64,000 nt of DNA, from assembly GCA_016285615.1 (NCBI GenBank), contig JAEERB010000002.1, positions 1-64,000 on the forward strand, written 5' to 3'. A program made the position numbers and the translations under genes. The DNA is from Bacteroidales bacterium. GTDB lineage: Bacteria > Bacteroidota > Bacteroidia > Bacteroidales > WCHB1-69. Each line of letters starts with the position of its first letter. The stretch's first letter is position 1. This document shows, one piece after another, positions 50,809 through 58,985 of the stretch. The notes beneath the pieces were generated by a model. It did no database searches. It saw only the letters and a program-made list of their open reading frames with translations, and had not been told where the DNA came from.

Positions 50809-53259
50809 ATGATTTATCCCGCCTCGTTTGAAGAGAAAATCGGTTTTGATGTTGTCCGCACGCTGACAAAGGAGTATTGCAGCAGCGCGATGGCTAAAAG
50901 TTTGGTGGATGACATCTGTTATTCAACCGATTATGATGAGGTACAGCGAAAAATTCAGGAGACCGATGAGTTTTTGTCCGTGCTGCTTTATGATGACGCC
51001 TTTCCTATTCAAGAGTATGACGATTTGCGCGCCACGCTCGCCCATCTTCATGTGGAAGGCACTTTTGTCGAGGTGGAGGAGTTGGCGCGACTGCGTGATT
51101 TCATTGCTTCGGTCATCCATACTTTTGTCTATTTCCGTATTCGTCACGAAGAGGAGAACAAATATCCTGCGTTGTGGGAGATATGTCAGAATGTATTGTT
51201 GGAGAAGGAGTTGCAAGAGAGTATCAACCGACTGATAGACGCCAAGGGCAATTTGCGTGACGATGCGTCGGAGGAGTTGCGTCGTATCCGTCGTGAGATT
51301 ATCAAAATTTCGGGTGAGGCCGACAGGAAAATTCACAAGCTGTTGACGCTTGCCAAGCAGGATAGCTTGGTGAAGGAGGATGCTGAGATGACCATCCGTA
51401 ACGGCCGTTTATGCATCCCTGTGCCGGCACCTTTCAAGCGTCGTATCAAGGGTTTTATTCACGATGAGTCGGCGACGGGCCAAACCGTCTTCATTGAGCC
51501 TGCCGAAGTGTTCGATGCCAACAACGAACTGCGCGATTTGCAGAATGCTGAAAAGCGCGAGATTATCCGCATCATGACCGCCATTTCGGATAAAATCAGG
51601 CCGTCAATTCCCAACTTGCTATTCTATCACGAATTTGTGGGCATGCTCGATTTTATCAGGGCAAAGGCGCGTTTGGCCATCGAACTGAAAGCGCTCAAAC
51701 CCCATATTTCATCCGAGGGCCATATTCATTGGCAAAATGCCATGCATCCTCTGTTGTATCTCAATTTCAAGACCGCAGGAAAGAAAGTGCAACCGCTTGA
51801 TATCGAGTTAAATCAAACGCAGCGCATTCTCATCATTTCGGGCCCGAATGCCGGTGGTAAGTCGGTGTGTCTAAAGACGGTCGGCCTGCTGCAATATATG
51901 CTTCAGTGCGGCTTTTTAGTGACGATGAAAGACACTTCGGAGATGGGCATCTTTGAGGATTTTTTCATCGATATGGGCGATGAGCAGTCGATAGACAACG
52001 ATTTGAGTACATACAGTTCCCATTTGACCAACTTGAAGACGATGGTTGAATGTTTAGGACCGCGTTCACTCTTCTTGATTGACGAGTTCGGATCGGGTAC
52101 AGAGCCCAATCTGGGTGGGGCTATGGCCGAAGCCATTTTGGAGGCGCTGTATCATAAAAAGTCGTTTGGCATCATCACCACGCATTACGGCAATTTGAAG
52201 CTCTTCCCCGACAGATTCCCGGAAGCGTTCAACGGAGCGATGCTCTTTGACACACAGAATCTTAAGCCTCTATTTATGTTGAAAATGGGCAAGCCTGGCA
52301 GCTCTTTCACTTACGAAATTGCACGGCATATCGGTCTGCCCGAGGAGATTATCCAGTCGGCCATTGAGAAGTCGGGCACGGCGCAAATCGACTATGAGCG
52401 AAAGTTGGAAGAGGTTGAGATGGAGAAGTTACAGATAGACAAGACTTTGAAGATGGCACAAGCCGCCGACGATCAGTTAGCGACATTGATACAGGAGTAC
52501 AGCGACAAGTATCATGAGTTGGAGAAATATCGCAAAGAGATTATCCAAACTGCCAAGAACCAGGCGACAGCCATTCTGGATGGTGCTAACAAGATGATAG
52601 AGAAGACTATCCGCGAAATCAAGGAGTCGAAAGCCGATGCCGAAAAGACCAAGCAGGTAAGGAAGGAGGTGGCCGACATGAAGGCTTCGTTACACAGCAA
52701 AGTTGAAGAAAATTCTCCGCTGTCGCTGCCCAAGTCGATGGTGCCGCGCAAAAAGAAAGTGGCCGAGCCGCAACCGCTGGTAGATAGGCCGCTCAAGGCA
52801 GGAGATGCCGTGCTCATTTTGAGTGTCGGTGCTGCCGGTGAGGTGTTGTCGGTGCAAGGCGAGGATGTGGTCGTTTCGTTCAACTCTATCTCGCTGAAAA
52901 CCACCACAGATAAGGTTGAGCGCATTAGTAAGAAAGAGGCCAAGGCTGTGCAGTCGGGCCGCACTCGTTTGGACGGTTCTTCGCTATCGGAAACGCTGAA
53001 CAAGAAGATCGCCCATTTCAAGTCGTCTGTTGATGTGAGGGGCATGCGTACCGACGAAGCACTGGCCATGTTGGAGCCCTATATCGACGAAGCAGTACTG
53101 CTAAATGTGCGCCAAGTTAAAATTCTGCACGGAAAAGGTACTGGTATTTTGCGCAAAATGATTAGACAATTCTTGAAAAATCGCCCCGAAGTAGCCCAAT
53201 TTTACGATGAGGCGCTGGAAATGGGTGGTGATGGCATAACGGTCGTAGAATTGCGATAG
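50809..53259 (+). CDS. mutS2: Endonuclease MutS2
   Basis: An 816-residue MutS homologue of the anti-recombination/ribosome-rescue type. It lacks the mismatch-recognition domain. The core ATPase has Walker A GPNAGGKS (345-352) and the Walker B region SLFLIDEFGSGTEPNLGGA. A long coiled coil follows (about 520-650). The C-terminal Smr nuclease domain (about 740-816) carries VDVRGMRTDEAL and the LHGKGTGILRKM loop. The Smr domain makes it nuclease-competent. In other bacteria MutS2 splits collided ribosomes; whether that holds here is unknown. It has its own promoter. Confidence 0.96.
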   Translation: MIYPASFEEKIGFDVVRTLTKEYCSSAMAKSLVDDICYSTDYDEVQRKIQETDEFLSVLLYDDAFPIQEYDDLRATLAHLHVEGTFVEVEELARLRDFIASVIHTFVYFRIRHEEENKYPALWEICQNVLLEKELQESINRLIDAKGNLRDDASEELRRIRREIIKISGEADRKIHKLLTLAKQDSLVKEDAEMTIRNGRLCIPVPAPFKRRIKGFIHDESATGQTVFIEPAEVFDANNELRDLQNAEKREIIRIMTAISDKIRPSIPNLLFYHEFVGMLDFIRAKARLAIELKALKPHISSEGHIHWQNAMHPLLYLNFKTAGKKVQPLDIELNQTQRILIISGPNAGGKSVCLKTVGLLQYMLQCGFLVTMKDTSEMGIFEDFFIDMGDEQSIDNDLSTYSSHLTNLKTMVECLGPRSLFLIDEFGSGTEPNLGGAMAEAILEALYHKKSFGIITTHYGNLKLFPDRFPEAFNGAMLFDTQNLKPLFMLKMGKPGSSFTYEIARHIGLPEEIIQSAIEKSGTAQIDYERKLEEVEMEKLQIDKTLKMAQAADDQLATLIQEYSDKYHELEKYRKEIIQTAKNQATAILDGANKMIEKTIREIKESKADAEKTKQVRKEVADMKASLHSKVEENSPLSLPKSMVPRKKKVAEPQPLVDRPLKAGDAVLILSVGAAGEVLSVQGEDVVVSFNSISLKTTTDKVERISKKEAKAVQSGRTRLDGSSLSETLNKKIAHFKSSVDVRGMRTDEALAMLEPYIDEAVLLNVRQVKILHGKGTGILRKMIRQFLKNRPEVAQFYDEALEMGGDGITVVELR

Positions 53260-53279
53260 ACAGATAGTTATGCGATTTT

Positions 53280-53312
53280 TTGCAGCCTTTCTGCAATCCT
53301 TCTTTTTTTCTT
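53280..53312 (+). terminator. Weak rho-independent terminator after mutS2
   Basis: The 6-base arms TTGCAG and CTGCAA flank a 5-base loop and are followed by a T-rich run interrupted by C. It lies 20 bases beyond the mutS2 stop. Confidence 0.5.
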
Positions 53313-53378
53313 TTCAAAAAAATTGGACTAAAAAATTATTTTTTTTAGCGATATAGTTACAATGTATTGTTTTTTTTG

Positions 53379-53386
53379 TATTTTTG
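53379..53386 (+). promoter_or_regulatory. Bacteroides-type -7 element (TATTTTTG) for the repeat protein
   Basis: TATTTTTGC, 60 bases upstream of the ATG at 53446, in a T-rich setting. Confidence 0.6.
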
Positions 53387-53445
53387 CAAGATTGAAAACA
53401 TAGAATAAAATCAAATCAATAATATTAACTTAAAACAAGTTCGTT

Positions 53446-55836
53446 ATGAAAAAACTTTTATTTTCAATGTTCGCTTTGATGATAGGCTTTTCTGTCATGA
53501 CGCAAGCGCAAAACGCTTCTGTAGCGGGCGGCGGCGAAGCAACAGGTGCGACAGGTAAAATGAGTTTTACCGTTGGCCAGGTGGCTTACCAGTTTGTCTC
53601 CGGAGCTGACAAAAATGTAAATGAAGGTGTTCAACAATCACACTCAGAAGATCATTTGATGATTAACACGGTTATCAAAGGTCTGGGAGAAGTTGACAGC
53701 AGGGATTACGACAACTTCATCAAGGTTGACTATAATTCCGATACTTTGTTTGTGATTCAACCTGTAGAAGGTTGGCACATCGAGAATGTCACCGTTAACG
53801 GCACCGAATTGCGCAAAATCCAGTATTATCAATTCGAAAATATCAAGGAAGACCAAAACATCACCGTTGAGTTTGCCATTGATCAATACACCATTACTGC
53901 CAGCAAGATTGGTAACGGTACTATCACCAACGAAGGTGTAACCGAAGTTACTTATGATTCTGCTGCCACCTATCCTTACACCATCACTCCTGATGAAGGA
54001 TATATGATTAGCGAGGTGTTGATCAACAACAAGCCGATTGAACTTCCCGATTCTGTACGTGAAACCGAATTCACCTACACTTTCGAGAATGTATTAGGCG
54101 ACAGCACCATTTCGGTTTTGTTTGCTTCCAGCAAATATACCATCACCGCTACGGCTAATGCCAACGGTACCCTTTCACCCAATGGTACTGCTACGGTTGA
54201 TTATGGTACAAGCAAGACCTACACTGCCAAGGCTAATGTTGGTTATTATATCGAAAAAGTTACCATCGACACTACCGAAACTGAATACACTCAGGATGAC
54301 AACATGACCACCTACGAATATACTTTCGAGAACATCGTTGCCAACCACACTATTGATGTTATGTTCGCACAAGCATCATACGTAGTAACTGCTGAAAAAC
54401 CCGAAAACGGTACTATCACTCCTGAAGGCGACAGCACATACAAATATGGTGAATCTCCTGTTTACACCATTACCCCCGATGAAGGTTTTGCTATCGAAGA
54501 TGTAACCGTTGACGGTAGCTCTGTTGGTGCTGTTGAAAGCTACACTTTCAGCAACATTAAAGAAAACCACACCATCGCTGCAACCTTCAAACAGATTACT
54601 TATAATATTGTAGCAACTGTTGGTGCTCACGGTACTATCGACCCCGCTGGAACCGTTGTTGTTAACTACAACGATGACCAGACCTTCACCATCACCCCCG
54701 ATGAAGGTTATCAGATAGCTACTTTGAAGATCGACGGTGAGGAAGTTGATACCGCTTCGACCTACACCTTCGAAAAAGTTGTTGCCAACCACACCATTTC
54801 GGCAACCTTTACCGCCATCACTTATGAAATCGTCGCTACGGCTGGCGAAGGTGGTAAAATCACTCCCGAAGGCACTGTTGTTGTTAAACATGGTGATAAC
54901 CAAAGCTTCACTATCACTCCCGACAAGGGTTACAGTGTAAAAGGCATCAAGGTTGACGACGCTGACGTGGATATGGAAACCGTTGTATTGCCCTACGTAT
55001 TCGAAAACGTTACCGAAGCTCATACGATTGCAGTTGAGTTCGCTATCGATTCATTCGTAATCACCGCAACTGCTGGTGAAGGTGGTACTATTGATCCCGA
55101 AGGTGAAACTACCGTTGCTTACGGTGCTAACCAAGTTTACACCATGAAGGCTAACCCCGGCTTTTATATCGACTACGTTATGATTGATGGCGTGAAGGCT
55201 GGTGCTAAAGATTCTTACGAATTCAAGAACATTGCCGCTGACCACACCATTGAAGTTGCTTTCTTGGCTGAGCCTTGCGACAAACCTCTGAGCTTGATTG
55301 CAAAGAACATTACCGATTCTTCTGCTACCTTGACTTGGAAAGGTTTCTCAGACAAATACGATGTAATGTACATGGCAGAAGGCGATTCTGATTACACCGT
55401 TGTAGAAGGCGTAACCGAACTGACCTACGAACTGACCGGTCTGACCGAAAAGACCACTTACACTTGGGCTGTTAAAGGTTATTGCGACCTCGGCGACACT
55501 TTGATTGCAAGTGATATGTCATCAGAAGAGACTTTCACCACACTGGAGAAACAAGGTGGCGATACTCCTGATCCTTCAGGTATCAACTCTCTTGATATAG
55601 CTTCTGTAAAGGTTTACGCTCATAACGACAGAGTTTATATCGTAAACGAACAGAACATCGCTGTTAAGAATGTTGAAATCTTCGACGCTCAAGGCCGTGT
55701 AGTTTACGCTGGCGGTGCTCTCAACAGCACTCGTACCGAAATCCAACTGTCACTGGCAGTAGGTAACTACGTTGTAAGACTGATTGGCAACGACAACGCT
55801 TCCGCTTCTTACAAGGTAATGCTGACGAACTTCTAA
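53446..55836 (+). CDS. Secreted protein with seven InlB B-type (Flg_new_2-like) repeats, FN3 domain and T9SS-like C terminus
   Basis: A 796-residue exported protein. The signal peptide (1-22) is followed by a Gly-rich module common in Bacteroidetes surface proteins (VAGGGEATGATGKMSFTVGQ, GVQQS). Seven beta repeats of about 70-80 residues follow (about 75-145, 148-227, 231-308, 312-381, 385-456, 460-533, 537-606). The typical unit is YTITATA..GTI.PEG, YG..Q.YTITPDEGY.I..V.IDG and TFENI..NHTI.V.F. A fibronectin type III domain (about 610-700) leads to a C-terminal region (about 718-796, VEIFDAQGRVVYAGG, LAVGNYVVRLIG) like a T9SS sorting domain but less canonical. Codon bias suggests high expression. 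It is probably a surface adhesin or S-layer-like protein. Confidence 0.85.
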   Translation: MKKLLFSMFALMIGFSVMTQAQNASVAGGGEATGATGKMSFTVGQVAYQFVSGADKNVNEGVQQSHSEDHLMINTVIKGLGEVDSRDYDNFIKVDYNSDTLFVIQPVEGWHIENVTVNGTELRKIQYYQFENIKEDQNITVEFAIDQYTITASKIGNGTITNEGVTEVTYDSAATYPYTITPDEGYMISEVLINNKPIELPDSVRETEFTYTFENVLGDSTISVLFASSKYTITATANANGTLSPNGTATVDYGTSKTYTAKANVGYYIEKVTIDTTETEYTQDDNMTTYEYTFENIVANHTIDVMFAQASYVVTAEKPENGTITPEGDSTYKYGESPVYTITPDEGFAIEDVTVDGSSVGAVESYTFSNIKENHTIAATFKQITYNIVATVGAHGTIDPAGTVVVNYNDDQTFTITPDEGYQIATLKIDGEEVDTASTYTFEKVVANHTISATFTAITYEIVATAGEGGKITPEGTVVVKHGDNQSFTITPDKGYSVKGIKVDDADVDMETVVLPYVFENVTEAHTIAVEFAIDSFVITATAGEGGTIDPEGETTVAYGANQVYTMKANPGFYIDYVMIDGVKAGAKDSYEFKNIAADHTIEVAFLAEPCDKPLSLIAKNITDSSATLTWKGFSDKYDVMYMAEGDSDYTVVEGVTELTYELTGLTEKTTYTWAVKGYCDLGDTLIASDMSSEETFTTLEKQGGDTPDPSGINSLDIASVKVYAHNDRVYIVNEQNIAVKNVEIFDAQGRVVYAGGALNSTRTEIQLSLAVGNYVVRLIGNDNASASYKVMLTNF

Positions 55837-55857
55837 TCAATTAAGTTATATTGTTGG

Positions 55858-55891
55858 GCGGGCGAAACGAAAGTTTCGCCCGCTTTTTTTT
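55858..55891 (+). terminator. Rho-independent terminator of the repeat protein
   Basis: The arms GCGGGCGAAAC and GTTTCGCCCGC are perfect, with a GAAA tetraloop and a run of eight T. It lies 22 bases beyond the stop. Confidence 0.92.
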
Positions 55892-56930
55892 ATTCCTGAC
55901 AGCGCAGCCATAGAAACACGGGAAGATGGTCGGCATAGCCCCCAATATACCTTGGCCCCAAAAACGTCCTGAACACTTTCTCGCCTCCGTACTTTTCGTC
56001 GGGTACGACCATAAAGTCGGCCTTGAATATTACGGCTCTCTTCTCTTCGATATGGCATCGTTGCTGTTGGTCCATGAGAGATTCTGACACAATTAGCTGG
56101 TCAAGACAGCCCCAGAAATCCTCGTGCTTGTGAGTGCCCTGATTCTGCAGGTTGTTGAACTCCATCATCAAATTGATAAGGCGCGAGGGACTTTCGCCTT
56201 CTTTCGGGCTCCGTGCTGCCAGGATGTGGCGGAGACTTTCATCTGTGGGGTAGTCGTTGAAATCGCCCATAATGACGATGGCGGCGTTGGGATTGGCTTG
56301 AAGGATAGAATCGGTATGGTGGCGAAGCACTTGTGCATAATAGTTGCGTTTGGGAATAGTGGCCGCATAGCCACTGTAGCGCGAAGTCCAATGGTTGACA
56401 AAAAGATGTACTGTGTCGCGGTTGTCCAACAGCGCCCGACAGTAGAGGATGTCACGGTTGCGTGATTTGGGCTCAAAAGGGAACACGATGGGGATGGCTT
56501 TACTATATAATATATGTACGTGCTCTTTTCGGTATAAAAGGGCCACGTCGATGCCGCGAGCGTCGGGCGAGTCATAATGGATAATGCTGTAGCCGAAGCG
56601 CTCCAGTGGCGAGTGGTAGCATAATTGTCGCAAGACGTAGTCGTTCTCAATCTCAGCCAGCCCGATGATGTCGGGCGGCTCGGGTTCGCCCATGGCGACA
56701 AACACTTTGGCTATGTTGTTGATTTTGCGTCTGAGGCGTGTATAGCTCCAGTGGTTCATTCCTTCTGGCGTGAAGGCGTCGTCGTTTTTGGTGCTATCGT
56801 CTTGCGGGTCAAACAGGTTTTCGGTGTTGTAGAAGGCAATTTGGAACCGCAGACTGTCGCGCTGGGCATGTGCGGTGACGAAACCCTGCAGCATGACAAT
56901 CATGAGGATTCTAACAAGGATTTTGTTCAT
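55890..56930 (-). CDS. Exported endonuclease/exonuclease/phosphatase-fold protein
   Basis: About 346 residues from the ATG at 56930, which gives a clean signal peptide (ILVRILMIVMLQG...HAQ). The metal-dependent DNase I-like fold is shown by FQIAFYNTENLFD near the N terminus, the catalytic Glu in IIGLAEIEND, GIDVALLYR, IVIMGDFNDYPTDES and the terminal ADHLPVFLW with the Asp-His pair. The substrate could be nucleic acid, a phospholipid or another phosphodiester. It is periplasmic or surface-exposed. It is the last gene of a leftward run and is preceded by the palindrome array at 56956-57078. Confidence 0.9.
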   Translation of the reverse strand: MNKILVRILMIVMLQGFVTAHAQRDSLRFQIAFYNTENLFDPQDDSTKNDDAFTPEGMNHWSYTRLRRKINNIAKVFVAMGEPEPPDIIGLAEIENDYVLRQLCYHSPLERFGYSIIHYDSPDARGIDVALLYRKEHVHILYSKAIPIVFPFEPKSRNRDILYCRALLDNRDTVHLFVNHWTSRYSGYAATIPKRNYYAQVLRHHTDSILQANPNAAIVIMGDFNDYPTDESLRHILAARSPKEGESPSRLINLMMEFNNLQNQGTHKHEDFWGCLDQLIVSESLMDQQQRCHIEEKRAVIFKADFMVVPDEKYGGEKVFRTFLGPRYIGGYADHLPVFLWLRCQE

Positions 56931-56943
56931 GACTTTTTTGAGG

Positions 56944-56951
56944 TAAAGATA
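56944..56951 (-). promoter_or_regulatory. Near-consensus -7 element (TATCTTTA)
   Basis: TATCTTTA on the minus strand matches TAnnTTTG at all but the last base, 14 bases upstream of the ATG at 56930. It lies between the palindrome array and the gene. Confidence 0.35.
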
Positions 56952-56955
56952 AGAG

Positions 56956-57078
56956 CTAAAGTGCAATTAGTCAATAAAAAACGACACTTTCTATTGTCGG
57001 AAAAACGGCTAATTTAGAAGGCCAAAAGTGCAATTTGGAAGGTTAAAAGCACTTTAACGGTACAAAAGTTCATTTTGT
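56956..57078. repeat. Array of short palindromes with shared cores and covarying arms
   Basis: At least five hairpin-like units of 15-18 bases are clustered here. Unit 1 is CTAA-AGTGCAA-TTAG (56956-56970). Unit 2 is CGACA-N8-TGTCG (56982-56999). Unit 3 is CCAAA-AGTGCAA-TTTGG (57022-57038). Unit 4 is GTTAA-AAGCACT-TTAAC (57042-57058). Unit 5 is ACAAA-AGTTCAT-TTTGT (57062-57078). A shorter CTAA-T-TTAG is at 57009-57017. Units 3-5 repeat exactly every 20 bases with 3-base spacers. The 7-base core is the same in units 1 and 3 and similar (on the reverse strand) in unit 4, while the arms differ yet stay complementary. No ORF of note covers the array. Confidence 0.65.
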
Positions 57079-57141
57079 CCGAAGTAAAAATGGCAGCAAG
57101 GAAATGCTTTTTGGAAGAATTTTGCTGTTGGAAGTGCGCTA

Positions 57142-58374
57142 CTATGCCTCTTTTTGTCGCAGATGGGTTTCCAAGTCGTACAATGAGTCTCGCAGGATTG
57201 AAAGCTCTTTGGTGGAGAAATCCTCCAGTTTTTGGGCTCGGCTCAAAAAGTCGGGCAGAGGTAATTGGAAAAAGCTCCAATTGGCCTTCAGCGAGTCAAT
57301 ATCGTCGAGTTGTCGGCGACTCTGTTCTTGTTTGAGGTATTGCAACAGCCGGAGCCCGTCGGCTTTTTGGTGGAAAGCCTTGGTGAATTGCGGCAAGGTA
57401 TTGTAGTTTTTCCGCAGCGGTCCCCAAAGGTCATTATCCTTAAATTGCTGTTCCAAGAACTGCAAGAAAGGTGTTTCGATGTTTTGTGTGAACAGCGTTT
57501 CTATCAGTTTGTAGGAATCTTCAATTTCTTGAAACAGAGAGCAATGGTAAATGGGATAGCTGCTCCAGTCGCCAGCATTGCCCTTGATCATAGCGGGGCC
57601 TGTGCCGAAGAACACGCGCGACGAAAAGCGTGATGCGGGCTGAACGATTACGGGGTTCCAGTTACCCACGATGCCCATTTTACGCAATTTTTGAAGCAGG
57701 TAGAAATCTTCGCCACTCTTTACGGGTGTGATACCGCCAATCTTATTCAATGCATTGACACGCAAGATGATAGCGGAGCCGATGGCGGTAAAGGTGTACG
57801 GACTGCCGATGAGTGACAGGTTGATGAAGTAGTTGCGCAAGTAGAGCTCGTAGCGCAGTATGGCGCGGTCAACATCCTCACGACCTGTCAGCGGATGGTA
57901 ATAGGGGAGCGACAGTGCCACCCAGTTGGGATGTTGGTGCATCGTATCCCCGACCGACTGGAAATAGTTTTCGTCGAATACGGTGTCGGCATCTAGGCTG
58001 ATAATGAGATCGTTGGGTTTGGCTTGCTGACGGATAGTGTCGAACAGTACTTTTCGGGCGTAGCCAACGCCGTAATTTTTGTCGTCCCAGCCACGACCTT
58101 GCGAGCTGTGGTCGATGAGGTGAATTCGGGGATTTTGGAGAGTACGGAGCCAGTGCAATGTTTCTTGATTATTGCGACAAATGTCCTTCTTTGCCTCGTC
58201 TTCCCACCATGTATCAGGTTGATTTACACAAATATACACTTGGTATTCGTATCGCGTTTGCTGCTGTTCAATCGCCTTGATGGTGGCAGGCAGATATGCC
58301 ATCTCGTTCATGGCTGGGATGGCAACGAACAGGGTGGGGAGGCTTGAAGTGGCGGTACTGTTTTTCGGCTTCAT
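57142..58374 (-). CDS. Glycosyltransferase family 2 protein
   Basis: About 410 residues from the ATG at 58374 (MKPKNSTATSSLPTLFVAIP); the longer frame from 58446 would read through the palindrome at 58391-58421. The GT-A fold is shown by the nucleotide-sugar-binding start (TLFVAIPAMNEMAYLPATI), the DxD-type metal site SLDADTVFD and the acceptor motif GEDFYLLQKL. There is no membrane helix. The donor and acceptor cannot be named; envelope glycan synthesis is likely. It is in a leftward run with glnA and the membrane protein upstream. Confidence 0.85.
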   Translation of the reverse strand: MKPKNSTATSSLPTLFVAIPAMNEMAYLPATIKAIEQQQTRYEYQVYICVNQPDTWWEDEAKKDICRNNQETLHWLRTLQNPRIHLIDHSSQGRGWDDKNYGVGYARKVLFDTIRQQAKPNDLIISLDADTVFDENYFQSVGDTMHQHPNWVALSLPYYHPLTGREDVDRAILRYELYLRNYFINLSLIGSPYTFTAIGSAIILRVNALNKIGGITPVKSGEDFYLLQKLRKMGIVGNWNPVIVQPASRFSSRVFFGTGPAMIKGNAGDWSSYPIYHCSLFQEIEDSYKLIETLFTQNIETPFLQFLEQQFKDNDLWGPLRKNYNTLPQFTKAFHQKADGLRLLQYLKQEQSRRQLDDIDSLKANWSFFQLPLPDFLSRAQKLEDFSTKELSILRDSLYDLETHLRQKEA

Positions 58375-58390
58375 CGTTGTGGGATAAGAA

Positions 58391-58421
58391 ATATCGCAAT
58401 ACCATGGCGGTATTGCGATAT
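58391..58421. other. Perfect 13-bp inverted repeat
   Basis: The arms ATATCGCAATACC and GGTATTGCGATAT flank a 5-base ATGGC loop, between the unknown membrane protein and the glycosyltransferase. There is no T-run on either side, so it is not a standard terminator; it could be an RNA processing or protein-binding site. Confidence 0.6.
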
Positions 58422-58447
58422 GTTGTATAAGGAGTGGGCGGAACAAT

Positions 58448-58963
58448 TTACATAATCATTCTCAGCTCTTCTTTCAATGCTTCCATTGCTCCTTGGATGG
58501 GAGAAACGGCGGCTGTCTGTTCAAAAATGGCTGACCCCAAGGCCGTGGCAGGAGCTTCGCTGTCTAACTTACCTGCGGCGATGTTGATGATTTTAATCAT
58601 CTCTTCTTTAGCCATTTTGATTTTGTCCCATACCTCGCTGGAGATGTACACCTGCTGCGAAAGGTTGTGCTCAAACTCGCCTCGGATAGATGAAATCAGT
58701 AATGTTTGAAACTGAAATACAGTTAGTTGAGGGTTGTTGAGGCGCAATACCAATTGCGAAGGCTCGATTCTCTCCAAGAACATGGCCATCCGCTCGTACG
58801 CTTGCAGTCGGATGGGCGTGATGACTGAGCGGGAGGCGTGTTTCAATTCCAGCAATCGTTTTTTCTGGTCGTTCTCGATAAAGTATTTTATCGAAAAGAA
58901 GGCGGTCAGGAAAACGATTAAGGAAGGTATGGTTATCTTCAGAATTTCAAGTAAAATATCCAT
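58448..58963 (-). CDS. Membrane-anchored protein of unknown function (DUF7935-like)
   Basis: A 171-residue protein with one N-terminal membrane helix (about residues 9-27, IPSLIVFLTAFFSI), a basic stretch and a helical cytoplasmic domain. The segment ITPIRLQAYERMAMFLERI and the following EFEHNLSQQVYIS are, from memory, typical of a Bacteroidetes family listed as DUF7935; I could not verify this. Function unknown. It starts 22 bases beyond the glnA stop, so the two are probably cotranscribed. Confidence 0.75.
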   Translation of the reverse strand: MDILLEILKITIPSLIVFLTAFFSIKYFIENDQKKRLLELKHASRSVITPIRLQAYERMAMFLERIEPSQLVLRLNNPQLTVFQFQTLLISSIRGEFEHNLSQQVYISSEVWDKIKMAKEEMIKIINIAAGKLDSEAPATALGSAIFEQTAAVSPIQGAMEALKEELRMIM

Positions 58964-58985
58964 TTATGTTAATGTTATAAAATGA

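Noticed and set aside
56956..57078. CRISPR array
   Set aside because: The palindromic units are only 15-18 bases, differ in the arms, and have spacers of 3 bases where regular; no cas genes are near.
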